Source of the DNA: Massilia glaciei
GTDB lineage: Bacteria; Pseudomonadota; Gammaproteobacteria; Burkholderiales; Burkholderiaceae_D
DNA: 64,000 nt
Assembly: GCF_003011895.2 (NCBI RefSeq)
Contig: NZ_PXWF02000321.1
Location: forward strand, 1-64,000
Reading direction: 5' to 3'
The number at the start of each line of letters is the position of its first letter. The first letter of the stretch is position 1. The notes under the pieces were generated by a model that was given only the letters and a program-made list of their open reading frames with translations, searched no databases and had not been told where the DNA came from. The translations under genes and the position numbers were made by a program. Of the stretch, positions 1 to 9,927 are shown one piece after another.

Positions 1-99
1 CAACAGGTTGGGCTAAACAGTCACCGGGAAAGCAGGTATATGTCGACATGGACACCAAACCGCCCAACATGCAAAAGAGCTAGATGCGAGACAAACGGA

Positions 100-125
100 G
101 CGGCCGCAGAAAAGCGGCCCTTTTT
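100..125 (+). terminator. Rho-independent terminator reading rightward
   Basis: GGCCGC (102-107) pairs with GCGGCC (114-119) around a six-base loop and is followed by five T on the + strand. It would end a rightward transcript arriving from left of the window, converging on the leftward tssH. Confidence 0.55.
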
Positions 126-126
126 G

Positions 127-2778
127 CTACTTAACCGTATACTTGAACTGCCCCTGCTTGTTCGCCGTCACCTTGATCTTGGAAATGGCCAGGCCTTCCG
201 CCATCTTCGCCAGCACCGACTCCGCGATCTCCGGCAACAGCGTGCCATTCAAGATATGGTCGACATTGCGCGCGCCCGAGTCGACCTCGGTGCAGCGTGC
301 CAGCACCGCCTCCACCAACGCCTGGTCGTAGCTGAATTCGGCCTTGTGGTTGGTGGCGATGCGCTGCTCGATCCTGCGCAGCTTCAGTTCGATGATCTTG
401 ATCAGCACGTCGTCCCCGATCGGATAGTACGGAATCACCTTCAACCGCCCCAGAAACGCCGGCTTGAACTGCTTCATCAAATGCGGCCGAATCATCTCCT
501 CCAAGGCCGCCGGCTGCGGCAGGTCGGCGCCGGTCTTGTTCAGGCAAGCCTGCATCATCGCGCTCGACGCCACGTTAGAGGTCAGGATGATGATGGTGTT
601 CTTAAAGTCGATCTCGCGCCCTTCGGCATCGTCCATCACGCCCTTGTCGAACACCTGAAAAAACAGCTCCATCACATCCGGATGCCCCTTCTCGACTTCG
701 TCGAGCAGCACCACGCTGTACGGATTGCGCCGCACCGCCTCGGTCAGCACGCCGCCTTCGCCGTACCCGACATATCCCGGCGGCGATCCCTTGAGGCCCG
801 AAACGCTGTGCGCCTCCTGGTACTCGCTCATATTGATCGTGATGAGTTTGCGCTCACCGCCGTACAGCACGTCGGCCAACGCCAGCGCGGTTTCGGTCTT
901 GCCTATGCCGGACGGCCCGACGAACAGGAACACGCCCTTCGGCTTATTGGGGTCGTCCAAATTCGCACGCGAGGTGCGCACGCGCTGCGCCACCGCCTCG
1001 ATCGCATACGACTGGCCCAACACGCGTTCTTCAAGCAGATCCTTCAACTTGAGCACCGTCTTGATCTCGTCCTTGACCATTTTCCCAAGCGGGATGCCGG
1101 TCCAGCCGGCGAGGATCTCGGCGACCACGTGCCCGTCCACCTGCACCGGCACCATCGGCGTCTCGCCCTGCAGCGCGCGTAGTTCGACCATCAGGGCCTG
1201 GATATCCTTGCCCTGGCTGGCGTCCTGCTGCCCGCCCGCCTCCAGCGCGCGCCGGCTGGTCATGAGCTTCTCGGTCAGCACCTTCTCGCGCTCCCAGCGC
1301 GCCGACAAGGCGGCATGCTGCTCGGCCGCCGAGCTTCGATCGGCGCCCAGCTCCTTCAGCCGCGCCGCATGCGCACCGCCGACGCTTTGCTCGCGCGCGA
1401 GCGAGCACGCCTCGACGTCGATGCGTTCAAGCTTGCGCGTCAGGTTTTCAATCAACGCCGGCGTCGCATTTTGCCCCAGCGCCACCTTGGCGCAGGCGGT
1501 ATCGAGCACGCTGATGGCCTTATCCGGAAGCTGACGGCCCATGATGTAACGGTGCGACAGCCGCACCGCCTCGGTGATCGCCTCGTCGTAGACGCGCACG
1601 CCAAAGTGCTTTTCCATCAATGGCGCCATCCCGCGCAGCATCGCACACGCCAGTTCCTCGCTCGGCTCTTCTACCTTGATCACCTGGAAGCGGCGCGCCA
1701 ATGCGGCATCCTTCTCGAAGTACTTCTTGTACTCCCCCCAGGTGGTGGCGGCAATGGTGCGCAGCTCGCCCCGCGCCAATGCGGGCTTGAGCAGATTGGC
1801 CGCATCGTTCTGGCCGGCGGCGCCGCCCGCGCCTATCATCGTGTGCGCCTCGTCGATGAACAGGATGATCGCGTGCGGGCTTTTTTTGACTTCGTCGATG
1901 ACGTTCTTGAGGCGGTTCTCGAACTCGCCCTTCACGCTGGCGCCGGCCTGCAGCAAGCCCATGTCGAGCGTGTGGATCTCGACTCCCTTGAGCACATCGG
2001 GCACATCGTCGATCGCGATGCGCAGCGCAAGGCCTTCGACCACGGCGGTCTTGCCCACCCCGGCCTCGCCCGTGAGGATCGGGTTGTTCTGGCGGCGCCG
2101 CATCAGGATGTCGATCGCCTGGCGGATCTCGGTGTCGCGCCCGATCACGGGGTCGAGCTTGCCATCGCGCGCGCGCTGCGTCAGGTTGGTCGTGAACTGG
2201 TCCAGCGACGGCGTCTTGGACCCCGCTCGCGCGGACATCTCGCCGACCGGGTCGCTGCCCTCGTCGGCAGCCGCCTCGCTTTGCAACGCTGGCGCCTCCT
2301 GCGATCCGGTGGTAAGTTTGTCGAGCTTATGCTTGATCTGCTCCACGTCGAATTTATCGAACAGCTTCGAGCCGCGGCAGGCCAGTTGCGCCAGTTCCGG
2401 GTCCGTCAGCAGGGCTTGCAGCAGATGCGCGCTGCGGATCTCGGCTTGGCGGCCGGACTGAATGTCGAGCGAGGCGATAAGCCACGCATGTTCGAACAAC
2501 TGCGGCAGCCGCGCCGAAAAGACCGGCGTGCGGGAATTGCCCGCCTTGAGGCGCCCCACCTCCGCACGCAAATCGGCCTCGAGCATGTTGACGCTGATGC
2601 CGCTCTGGCGCGCCATGATCGTAAAGTCGCTTTTGGGCTGCTCGAGCAGCGCCAGGAACAGATGTTCGATATCGACCTCGAACTGTCCGAGCGAGACGCA
2701 GATGCTGGCCGCGCGCGTCGCCGCGGTGCGGCTGGTGTCGTTCAATTTACTGATCAGCGTTTTCAGGTTGATGCTCAT
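127..2778 (-). CDS. tssH: Type VI secretion AAA+ ATPase TssH (ClpV)
   Basis: This is the cytoplasmic disaggregase that dismantles the contracted TssB/TssC sheath so that its subunits can be reused. The 883-residue protein has a Clp N-terminal repeat domain (about 1-160), a first AAA+ module with Walker A GEAGVGKT (237-244) and Walker B FIDEAH, and a middle coiled region. The second AAA+ module carries Walker A GPSGIGKT (621-628) and DEVEK (693-697), and a ClpB D2-small-like tail follows. The length is typical of ClpV rather than ClpB, and the T6SS context settles it. It is the last gene of the leftward tssBCEFGH run, with its start 34 bases after the tssG stop. Start ATG at 2776-2778. The family is certain; the symbol rests on family and context. 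Confidence 0.96.
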   Translation of the reverse strand: MSINLKTLISKLNDTSRTAATRAASICVSLGQFEVDIEHLFLALLEQPKSDFTIMARQSGISVNMLEADLRAEVGRLKAGNSRTPVFSARLPQLFEHAWLIASLDIQSGRQAEIRSAHLLQALLTDPELAQLACRGSKLFDKFDVEQIKHKLDKLTTGSQEAPALQSEAAADEGSDPVGEMSARAGSKTPSLDQFTTNLTQRARDGKLDPVIGRDTEIRQAIDILMRRRQNNPILTGEAGVGKTAVVEGLALRIAIDDVPDVLKGVEIHTLDMGLLQAGASVKGEFENRLKNVIDEVKKSPHAIILFIDEAHTMIGAGGAAGQNDAANLLKPALARGELRTIAATTWGEYKKYFEKDAALARRFQVIKVEEPSEELACAMLRGMAPLMEKHFGVRVYDEAITEAVRLSHRYIMGRQLPDKAISVLDTACAKVALGQNATPALIENLTRKLERIDVEACSLAREQSVGGAHAARLKELGADRSSAAEQHAALSARWEREKVLTEKLMTSRRALEAGGQQDASQGKDIQALMVELRALQGETPMVPVQVDGHVVAEILAGWTGIPLGKMVKDEIKTVLKLKDLLEERVLGQSYAIEAVAQRVRTSRANLDDPNKPKGVFLFVGPSGIGKTETALALADVLYGGERKLITINMSEYQEAHSVSGLKGSPPGYVGYGEGGVLTEAVRRNPYSVVLLDEVEKGHPDVMELFFQVFDKGVMDDAEGREIDFKNTIIILTSNVASSAMMQACLNKTGADLPQPAALEEMIRPHLMKQFKPAFLGRLKVIPYYPIGDDVLIKIIELKLRRIEQRIATNHKAEFSYDQALVEAVLARCTEVDSGARNVDHILNGTLLPEIAESVLAKMAEGLAISKIKVTANKQGQFKYTVK

Positions 2779-2811
2779 TTGGACGTGCTCCTTGTTGTTG
2801 TTTGTTTTGAT

Positions 2812-3897
2812 TTACAACGTGTGAAAGTCATAACGGACGTCGGTGCGGTCTTCGGTCTGCTCGCCACTTAGCAGAAATGCGTCCCATCCCAGCCGCGCGC
2901 CGCCACCCGCCTCGCCCAGCGCGGCGCCCCTCACTTCGGCAGCGCGCAGCACCAGTTGCACCTCGTACTCGAGCGTGACGCCGGTGAACATGGTCAGCAT
3001 GCTTTTGAGCGCGCGCGCCGCCTTCCCGCCGGGCAGAAAAGTGCTGAAACCGGCACGACCGAGCGGCCCGATCTCGAGCCGCAGGCGCAGGTCGCGCTGC
3101 CACACCCGCGCGCCGGCCATTGCGCCGCCGCCGAGCGAGGCGTTGGCGCCGCCCAGCGCCGTCTGCTGGTCGGCCGGCACGTCGTACCAGCAGCCGATGA
3201 ACTGGATCGCCTTGAAGGGTTCATTGAAATACTCCGACAACACGCGCGCGATCTGCACCGACGACGCGGGCCGGTGCCGCATGGCGGCCGCAAAGTAGCC
3301 GACCGATTCATCGAGCACGCCGCCGCCAAGGTCGTCGGTCAGGCGCTTGCGCAACGAATCGTTACCCAGGCCGGCGAGCGACAGCAGCAACGGCAAAAAG
3401 GTGTCCTTGCCATCCACCTGGTATTTAAGCTCGATCCTGTATTTGCACCAGGCCTCGTAGAACAAGGCCAGCGAGCGGTTCGAGAAGGTGTCGAGGAAGG
3501 CGCGCGGGCCATCGTCCTTTTCGTACAGGGCGTGCGCGGCGATGCGTTCGGTGTAGTGCGCCGGCAGCGCGCCGTTCCCGCCCAACAGGCCCATGAAGGC
3601 GGGCGTGATGCGGATGTATTTGAGCGTCTGCGCCTGCAGCGCCTCGCCCAGCGCGCGCGCGTCACGCGCCAGACCGCGCGGCTCCGGCTCGAGTTTCAGG
3701 AGCTCGCTGGCGGGAAAATCGAGCGAGGTCGAATTCTGGAAGCGCAAAAAATTGGCGACCGTGTTCTGGTGCGGCGGTCCATGGCGCTTGAGCCAGAGTT
3801 CGAGCATGCGCACCGCCTGAAAATATTCGAAGCGGTACGGCTCCTCGAACAACCGTTCGATTACAGCAGGCTCAAATCGCCGCTTCGTGGTATGCAT
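2812..3897 (-). CDS. tssG: Type VI secretion baseplate protein TssG
   Basis: TssG is a cytoplasmic baseplate wedge subunit that works with TssF, TssE and TssK. The chosen ATG (3895-3897) begins MHTTKRRFEPAVIERLF, matching the family's usual N-terminus, which leads into the EPYRFEYFQAVRML-type segment. A reading frame continues upstream but there it only shadows tssF. The product is 361 residues, within the family's range. The start lies inside the 3' end of tssF (37-base overlap), so translation is probably coupled. Motifs such as NFLRFQNSTSLDFPASEL and the C-terminal LGWDAFL segment agree with TssG (VasB/ImpH). Confidence 0.93.
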   Translation of the reverse strand: MHTTKRRFEPAVIERLFEEPYRFEYFQAVRMLELWLKRHGPPHQNTVANFLRFQNSTSLDFPASELLKLEPEPRGLARDARALGEALQAQTLKYIRITPAFMGLLGGNGALPAHYTERIAAHALYEKDDGPRAFLDTFSNRSLALFYEAWCKYRIELKYQVDGKDTFLPLLLSLAGLGNDSLRKRLTDDLGGGVLDESVGYFAAAMRHRPASSVQIARVLSEYFNEPFKAIQFIGCWYDVPADQQTALGGANASLGGGAMAGARVWQRDLRLRLEIGPLGRAGFSTFLPGGKAARALKSMLTMFTGVTLEYEVQLVLRAAEVRGAALGEAGGGARLGWDAFLLSGEQTEDRTDVRYDFHTL

Positions 3898-5705
3898 TTC
3901 AATAGCTCTTCTCCGGTTTTGTTCGATACCATCACCAGTTGGGTGAAGCTGTTGGCATGCACATACAGGCCAAGGAAGCGTTCGATGATGTGGGCAAACG
4001 CGTGGATGCCGCTGCCGACAAATGCCTCTTCCTCGATCACCATGCGCACCTCTATGCCGCGCACCAGGCAGGCGAACGGATTCCCCTTGAGCCAAGTGCT
4101 GGCCGCCTTGTGGGTGACAGCCTTGATGCCACCGATCTGGCGTTGCGACGAGGGTGAGCGCGACAGGTCGTATAACGTGAGCATTTCGCGGAAGGCGTCG
4201 AGGCCACCGTCGGCCAGCGACAGGTGGTTGAGCGACAGGTGCGAAATCAGGCGCCAGTGCGCGCCGCGGCCTTGCTCGAAGCGCTGCGAGGCGCTGGGTT
4301 TGCGTAAAAAGGTGATCGCTTTGACGCCCGAGCCGCCCGTGATGGTCAGTTCGCCCCCGCGCTGGCCATAACTTAGCAGCGTCGGCAGGTCGCGGTTGGT
4401 GCAGGTCAGCTCTATGCTCAAGGTGTCGGTTTCGACCTCGGCCGGATCGAAGTCGATGTCGACGATCGATATCTCGGTCTCAAAGCCCGGGCTGAGCGAG
4501 GCTATGGCCTCGTCGCGCCGCATGAACCAATAGTGGCCGCTTTTTTCGGGCGTCTGGCCGTGGTGCAGTGAATAGAAGGGGCGGAATTCGATCACCGACT
4601 CGCCCTGGGGCGTCTGCCGCACCAGCTTGACCGAGTCGATCGAATGCACCTCGTAGGCGAAGGCGCGGCGGCCGTCGCCCAGCACCGGGTAACTGGCGCT
4701 CGCGTGCGTGAGGCGAATCGGCTCGCCGCGCTTGCTGAACAGGTTGACCACCGGCGTACAACCGAGCCGCATATTGTTGGTCGAGAGCGTGCCGAGCATG
4801 CGCGCGGCGTTCGAGTCGGTGCGCATGCCCGACAGCGCCAGGTGCAGCGTGATCGATCGGCATCCCGACGGCAGCGCGGCGGCGAGCGTCTTGAGGTCGA
4901 TGTCGAAAAAATTGAATTTTTCGGGATAACAGAAGTACTCGGTCAGCAGGCGGTATGCCGTGTGCGAGCGCGCCGAAAAATCGATCAGCGATTCGTCCTC
5001 CTCGAACCCTACCACGCTCACCGGTATGGCCGGCAGCGTGATCCAGCGTCCGTTGCCGTTCGCCTCCACATAGGCCGACACGGTGCGCATGAACAGCGCG
5101 TCGCGCAGCGCCGCGCAAAACGACGGCTCGCCATCGATGAACACCCGCAGCTTGTCGAGGCCCAGCTTGCCGACCGCGACCTGCTGGGCGGTGCTGCCGA
5201 TGGTCAGGCTCACGCTCGAGGTGGCGCCGACCGGCGTGATGATCGCCTCGGGCGGGTCGATGATGGCCGAGAACGAGGCGCGCGTGAGCGCCAGCGGCGC
5301 CACCGTGACGTCATAGGCGGTGCGGAAGATGCACTCCGCGCCGCGCACCTCACTCGTTGTGAGCTCGGTGCCGCGCGGGACCACGCTGGCGGTGGTCAGT
5401 TGCGTCGCCGTGGCGCTACAGTCCATGTGCGCGATCGAGCACGATGGAAACGGCCGCAGGTAATGCGGGTAGAGCACGTCGAACAGGGCTTCGGTGAACT
5501 CGGGAAAGTCGTCGTCGAGCCGTTTTGCGATGCGCGAATTGAGCAGCGCGAACGATTCGATCATGCGGCCGATGTGCGGGTCTTCGCACACCTCGCCGCC
5601 GATCAGCAGGCGGCCTGCGATCTTCGGGTAGCGTTCCGAGAACTCGCGCGAATAGCGGCGCAAAAATCCCAGCTCCCGTTCGTAGTACGGTAGTAGCTCA
5701 TCCAA
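3861..5705 (-). CDS. tssF: Type VI secretion baseplate protein TssF
   Basis: TssF (VasA/ImpG) is the main wedge protein of the T6SS baseplate. The family normally begins M-DELLPYYERELGFLRR. Here that segment is preceded by a TTG codon at 5703-5705 with a GGGAG ribosome site in front, so I take TTG as the start (614 residues) rather than an ATG 31 codons upstream inside tssE. The TTG lies one base after the tssE stop codon, which points to translational coupling. Conserved stretches include FAERYP-like REFSERYPKIAGRL and the DVLYPHYLRPFPS motif. Only the start codon is in doubt. Confidence 0.93.
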   Translation of the reverse strand: MDELLPYYERELGFLRRYSREFSERYPKIAGRLLIGGEVCEDPHIGRMIESFALLNSRIAKRLDDDFPEFTEALFDVLYPHYLRPFPSCSIAHMDCSATATQLTTASVVPRGTELTTSEVRGAECIFRTAYDVTVAPLALTRASFSAIIDPPEAIITPVGATSSVSLTIGSTAQQVAVGKLGLDKLRVFIDGEPSFCAALRDALFMRTVSAYVEANGNGRWITLPAIPVSVVGFEEDESLIDFSARSHTAYRLLTEYFCYPEKFNFFDIDLKTLAAALPSGCRSITLHLALSGMRTDSNAARMLGTLSTNNMRLGCTPVVNLFSKRGEPIRLTHASASYPVLGDGRRAFAYEVHSIDSVKLVRQTPQGESVIEFRPFYSLHHGQTPEKSGHYWFMRRDEAIASLSPGFETEISIVDIDFDPAEVETDTLSIELTCTNRDLPTLLSYGQRGGELTITGGSGVKAITFLRKPSASQRFEQGRGAHWRLISHLSLNHLSLADGGLDAFREMLTLYDLSRSPSSQRQIGGIKAVTHKAASTWLKGNPFACLVRGIEVRMVIEEEAFVGSGIHAFAHIIERFLGLYVHANSFTQLVMVSNKTGEELLKCIPRSGDLSLL

Positions 5706-5706
5706 T

Positions 5707-6204
5707 TCAGGCTCCCTTGGACGCCGTGCGGCGCGCCTTGCTGATGGTGTAATGCAGGCTCGATGGCTGCAGGATCGCGTCGAAGTTGACCGACTCACTC
5801 GCCGCGTTCACAACCAGCAGCGCTGTGATGGAAAAATTGAGACGGTTGATCGAGTCGGCCCGCAGTTCGAGCGACGCTGTTACCTCTCTGAGCCGCGGCT
5901 CGTGCCGCTCGATGGCGGTTTGCAGGCAGGCGCAGATGTAGGCGCGGTCGTCGGTGCTCGACAGCGACAGCCCGGCAAAGTCGTTCAGGCCATAGGTCAC
6001 GATCGAGCGGGCGCATTCCGGGAAGTGCAAAAGCAGGTCCTCCGGGATCACGGTGCGGGTGTTGAGCAGCGCCTCGAGATCGCGCGCGACCGAGTCCTTC
6101 AGGTCCTCGATCGACAAGCGGCTCACCGTCCCGCTGGAGGCGCCGTGCACCGGCACATCCAACAGTCGGTCGAACAATCCGGGGGTGAATCCGTTCATGG
6201 CCAT
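5707..6204 (-). CDS. tssE: Type VI secretion baseplate protein TssE (gp25-like)
   Basis: This 165-residue protein belongs to the phage T4 gp25-like lysozyme-fold family, which in T6SS nucleates the sheath on the baseplate and has no enzyme activity. The N-terminal PGLFDRLLD and the segment LKDSVARDLEALLNTR followed by YGLNDFAGLS are the usual TssE signature. It sits 18 bases downstream of tssC and directly before tssF, as in many betaproteobacterial clusters. The start ATG (6202-6204) could be replaced by the second Met two codons later. Confidence 0.93.
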   Translation of the reverse strand: MAMNGFTPGLFDRLLDVPVHGASSGTVSRLSIEDLKDSVARDLEALLNTRTVIPEDLLLHFPECARSIVTYGLNDFAGLSLSSTDDRAYICACLQTAIERHEPRLREVTASLELRADSINRLNFSITALLVVNAASESVNFDAILQPSSLHYTISKARRTASKGA

Positions 6205-6222
6205 CCGATCGGGTAGTGGTTG

Positions 6223-7707
6223 TTACGACTTGGTCGATGCGGGAAGCTCGGCGACCAGCCGGAGTGAAACGGAGAGCTCGTCGAGCTGGAAGTGCGGCCG
6301 CAGGAACGACACGGCGCGGTACACGCCCGGCCGGCCCGGCACCTCCGACACCTGCACCGAGGCCTCGCGCAGCGGGAACTGGGCCTTCTGCTCCTGGCTC
6401 GCGTTGTCGTCGAGCAGAACGTACTGGGTCAGCCAGCGGTTGAGGAAGTCCTCGACACTCGAGGCGGCCGCGAAGCTGCCGATTTTGTCGCGCATCATCG
6501 CCTTCATGTAGTGGGCGATGCGCGAGACGGCAAAGATGTACTGCAACTGGGCCGACAGCACCGCGTTGGCGTTGGCCGCCTCGGAGTTGTATTTCTTGGC
6601 CTTTTGCGCCGACTGCGCGCCAAAGAAGGCGGCGTAGTCGGTGTTTTTGCAGTGGACCAGCGAGATGAAGCCGAGGTCCGACAGCTCCTTTTCGCGGCGG
6701 TCGGTGATCGCGATCTCGGTCGGGCACTTGAGCGCGACCTCGCCCTCGTCGGTCTTGAAGGTGTGGGTCGGCAGGTCCTCGACCAAACCACCGCCTTCGA
6801 CGCCTCGGATCGCGGCGCACCAGCCAAAGTCCTCGAACGCGCCCGTCAGCTTGGTGCCGAAGGCGTAGGCGGCGTTACACCACAGGTATTTGTGGTGGTC
6901 GGTGCCGTCGACGTCCTCGACGAAATTGAAGCCCTCGGTGGTGGCGCCGTCGGCCGGGTTGAACGGCAGGCGGCCGAGAAAGCGCGGCAGCGTCAGGCCG
7001 ACGTAGCGCGCGTCTTCCGATTCGCGGAACGACTTCCACTTCGCGTATTCGACCGTGTCGAACACCTTGGACAGGTCGCGCGGCTTGCCAAGGTCGCTGT
7101 AGCTTTCGAGTCCGAACAGCTCGGGCGAGGCGGCCGATATGAACGGCGCGTGGGCGGCGGCGGCGATGTGCGACATCTGCTCGACGAAGTACATGTCTTC
7201 GGGCTGGCGGGTGATCTCGAAGTCGCCCAGCAGCGCGCCGAACGGGGCGCCGCCGAAGGTGCCGAACTCCTCCTCGTAGATCTTCTTGAACATCGTGCTT
7301 TGGTCGAATTCGAGCGCACTCTGGAAGTCCTTGACCAGTTCCTTCTTGGTCGCGTTGAGCATCTTGATCTTCAAATTGGCGCTCGTCGCGGTGTTCTTGA
7401 CGAGGTAGTGCAGGCCGGTCCAGCTGCTCTCCAACTTCTGGAATTCGGGCGCGTGCATCACGGCCGAGAGCTGGGCCGAAATCATCCGGTCCAGTTCCGC
7501 CACGCGGGCGTCGATGGTGGCGGCAAGGTTGTCGGACACGAGCACGGTGCCTTCCATGACCTGGCTCACCAGTTCGGAGATCAGGTCCTTGGCGCGCGCG
7601 TGCTCGGTGCCGGACTTGGCGACCTTGCTCTGCTCGACGATCTGGTCGAGCAAGCTGGTGTCGTGGACTGCGGCGGCGCCGCCTGCGGGGGTCGGTTGAG
7701 CGGACAT
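6223..7707 (-). CDS. tssC: Type VI secretion sheath large subunit TssC
   Basis: TssC (VipB/EvpB family) forms, with TssB, the contractile sheath around the Hcp tube in the cytoplasm. The 494-residue length and internal motifs such as SSWTGLHYLVKNT, FGALLGDFEI, PFNPADG and the C-terminal SVSLRLVAELP are diagnostic. The start lies 3 bases after the tssB stop, so the sheath pair is tightly coupled. No hcp gene follows, although hcp often lies between tssC and tssE; here tssE comes directly next. Confidence 0.97.
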   Translation of the reverse strand: MSAQPTPAGGAAAVHDTSLLDQIVEQSKVAKSGTEHARAKDLISELVSQVMEGTVLVSDNLAATIDARVAELDRMISAQLSAVMHAPEFQKLESSWTGLHYLVKNTATSANLKIKMLNATKKELVKDFQSALEFDQSTMFKKIYEEEFGTFGGAPFGALLGDFEITRQPEDMYFVEQMSHIAAAAHAPFISAASPELFGLESYSDLGKPRDLSKVFDTVEYAKWKSFRESEDARYVGLTLPRFLGRLPFNPADGATTEGFNFVEDVDGTDHHKYLWCNAAYAFGTKLTGAFEDFGWCAAIRGVEGGGLVEDLPTHTFKTDEGEVALKCPTEIAITDRREKELSDLGFISLVHCKNTDYAAFFGAQSAQKAKKYNSEAANANAVLSAQLQYIFAVSRIAHYMKAMMRDKIGSFAAASSVEDFLNRWLTQYVLLDDNASQEQKAQFPLREASVQVSEVPGRPGVYRAVSFLRPHFQLDELSVSLRLVAELPASTKS

Positions 7708-7710
7708 GGT

Positions 7711-8220
7711 TTAGTCTTTCGTGGCGTTGGCTTGCTGGCCGAGCGTGGCCAGTTTCTCGGTGCTGCCGAGCACGTCGCTGAGGAGGTCTTCGAGCTTGTC
7801 GTTGCCCGCCAGCTTGTTGCGCAGGTCGGCCAGCTTGGTGCGCGCCTCTTGCAGCTTGCGCAGCGGCCCGACTTGCTCGACCACCGACTCGGGGCGGAAG
7901 TCGCCGAGCGAGGTGAACTTGAGGTCGACCGAGAAGCTGGACTTGTCGTCGCCGAGCGTGTTGGCGACCTTGAAGGCGGCGCGCGGCGCGACGCCCTTCA
8001 TGACCTCGTCGAAGTTGTCGCTGTCGATGCCGACGAAGGCGCGGTCCTTGAGGCGCTTTTGCCCGGATTCGGAATTGCCGCCGAAATCGCCGACAACACC
8101 CATCACGAACGGCAACTCCTTGTTTTCGGTCGCGTCGCCGATCTCGACGTCGTACGTCATCTGGACGCGCGGCGGACGCACTTTCTGCAGGCGCTTTTGA
8201 ACACTTTCAACTTTGGACAT
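7711..8220 (-). CDS. tssB: Type VI secretion sheath small subunit TssB
   Basis: TssB (VipA/ImpB) is the small sheath protein. I start it at ATG 8218-8220 (MSKVESVQKRLQKVRPPRV), which has a strong GAGGGG site a few bases upstream; the frame runs 39 codons further up, but without family similarity. The product is 169 residues, standard for the family. ELPFVMGVVGDF and the D-LRNKL-region helices are typical. It is the first gene of the leftward operon and shares a 348-base upstream region with the divergent tssK. Confidence 0.96.
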   Translation of the reverse strand: MSKVESVQKRLQKVRPPRVQMTYDVEIGDATENKELPFVMGVVGDFGGNSESGQKRLKDRAFVGIDSDNFDEVMKGVAPRAAFKVANTLGDDKSSFSVDLKFTSLGDFRPESVVEQVGPLRKLQEARTKLADLRNKLAGNDKLEDLLSDVLGSTEKLATLGQQANATKD

Positions 8221-8568
8221 CTGGTTCCCCTCTGTTTGGATGGACGTGAATGGAAGCTGTTCGAGCGTGCCGAAGACTAACTTGTGATTGTTTCCCCCCA
8301 GGGAAACCATGCGCGGACGACGTTGGATTGGCGTCAAGCGGGCCTCTGAAACTGACGGTTTAAAGATGCGCCCATGGAATTAATTATTTAAACTTAACGT
8401 TATCAGAAATCCAAAAAGATTCCTGCCGGATCCGGTTACTTTGTTTAGAAACTTTGTCGTAGCGCACGACATGGGCACATTGCGCATCGTTTTGTTTATG
8501 GAAATGTTATTGTTCCGCTAATTTACGATAGTACCCATCGACTTTCCCACGGCGAAGGAACATCCGGT
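8221..8568 (+). promoter_or_regulatory. Divergent promoter region between tssB and tssK
   Basis: This 348-base gap separates the two T6SS arms. It is AT-rich at 8370-8470 compared with the genes on either side and must hold the promoters of both arms. I could not find a convincing -35/-10 pair or a full sigma-54 -24/-12 site. No ORF with family similarity is present. Confidence 0.5.
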
Positions 8569-9909
8569 ATGATCAGCAAAGTACTCTGGGGCGAAGGCCT
8601 GTTCCTGCGCCCACAACATTTCCAGCAGCAAGACCAGTATCACGAGCATCGCCTGCACGAGAGCCTGAAGGCGGTCCATCCCTACGCCTGGGGCGTGGAC
8701 CAGTTGCAGGTCGACCGCGATGCGCTGGGCAACAACACGCTGCGCGTGCAGGCACTGTCGCTGCGCTTCCAGGACGGCGAGCTGGTCGACGCCCCCGGCG
8801 TCGACGCCCTGCCGGAAGTCGTCGACCTGAGCCAGCTGATGCAATCACAGCAAACCGTGCTGTTCTACGCCGCCCTGCCCGCCTTCAAGCAATTCGGCGG
8901 TAACTTCGCGCCGACGGAGCAAACCGGCAACGCCGCCCGTTTCGTGCAATCGGACCGCGACACGCCCGACCTGTTCACCCAGGCCGCGCTGGCCCAGATC
9001 AGCTACCTCAAGAAATCGGTGCGGCTGGTCTCCGAATCCGAGCCGCGCGACTCGTACACCCACTTCCCGCTGCTGCGCCTGCGCCGCGTGGCCACCGGCG
9101 GCTTTGAGATGGACCCCGGGTTCGTGCCGCCGAGCCTGTCGGTCCGCAGCGCCCCCATCCTGCTTTTGCAACTGCGCCGCCTGATCGAAGCGCTGCAGGC
9201 CAAGGTCAGCGCGTTGTACGGCCACCACCGCGAGCCGAGCAAGAACGTGATCGAATTTCGCTCCGGCGACATGTCCTCGTTCTGGCTGTTGCACACGGCC
9301 AGCTCGGCCTACGCTTCGTTGTCGCACTATTTCCACCATCCGACGTTGCACCCGGAGCGGCTCTACGAGCAGTTGCTCGGCGTCGCCGGCGGCCTGATGA
9401 CGTTTTCCAAAAGCTGGACCCTGACCGACTTGCCACCCTATCTGCACGCCGACCCCGGACCGGGCTTCACAAAGTTGCACCTGATCATCCGCGAGCTGCT
9501 TGACACCGTAATATCGTCGAAGTATTTCGCAATCGCACTCAACGAAATAAAGCCCTCCTATTATTTGGGGCAACTCGATTCTGGAAAAATCGACGACAAG
9601 ACCAACTTCTACCTGGCCGTCTCGGCCAACATGCCGGCGCTCGAACTGGTCGATGTGGTGCCGCTGCGCTTCAAGATCGGCGCGCCCGACGACGTCGAAA
9701 AATTCGTCCTCTCGGCCATGCCGGGGGTGCGCATCTCGCACGCGCCGCAGGTGCCGGCGGCGGTGCCGGTGCGCCCCGACACCTGCTACTTCCAGATCGA
9801 AGCGAAGGGCCAGATGTACGAGCGGATGCTGCAGGCGCAGTCGATTTCGATCTACTGCCCGTCCGGCATGCGCGAGCTCAGACTCGAACTCGTCGCCGTC
9901 ACGGCCTGA
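8569..9909 (+). CDS. tssK: Type VI secretion baseplate adaptor TssK
   Basis: TssK is the trimeric adaptor connecting the cytoplasmic baseplate to the TssJLM membrane complex. The N-terminus VLWGEGLFLRPQHFQQQD is the hallmark of the family (ImpJ/VasE), and the 446-residue length is normal. A GAAGGAAC ribosome site precedes the ATG. It heads the rightward arm and is followed 18 bases later by tssL. tssJ, often its neighbour, is not seen. Confidence 0.97.
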   Translation: MISKVLWGEGLFLRPQHFQQQDQYHEHRLHESLKAVHPYAWGVDQLQVDRDALGNNTLRVQALSLRFQDGELVDAPGVDALPEVVDLSQLMQSQQTVLFYAALPAFKQFGGNFAPTEQTGNAARFVQSDRDTPDLFTQAALAQISYLKKSVRLVSESEPRDSYTHFPLLRLRRVATGGFEMDPGFVPPSLSVRSAPILLLQLRRLIEALQAKVSALYGHHREPSKNVIEFRSGDMSSFWLLHTASSAYASLSHYFHHPTLHPERLYEQLLGVAGGLMTFSKSWTLTDLPPYLHADPGPGFTKLHLIIRELLDTVISSKYFAIALNEIKPSYYLGQLDSGKIDDKTNFYLAVSANMPALELVDVVPLRFKIGAPDDVEKFVLSAMPGVRISHAPQVPAAVPVRPDTCYFQIEAKGQMYERMLQAQSISIYCPSGMRELRLELVAVTA

Positions 9910-9927
9910 CCCGCGCGGGCCATCCGA

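Noticed and set aside
40-1182. Long rightward reading frame opposite tssH
   Set aside because: It lies entirely antisense to the clear ClpV coding sequence, is rich in Arg/His/Gln as expected for a high-GC shadow frame, and has no recognisable domain.
8440-8568. Possible sigma-54 promoter for tssK (ATGGGCACATTGCGC)
   Set aside because: The GG and GC elements are not at the -24/-12 spacing, and the surrounding bases fit poorly.
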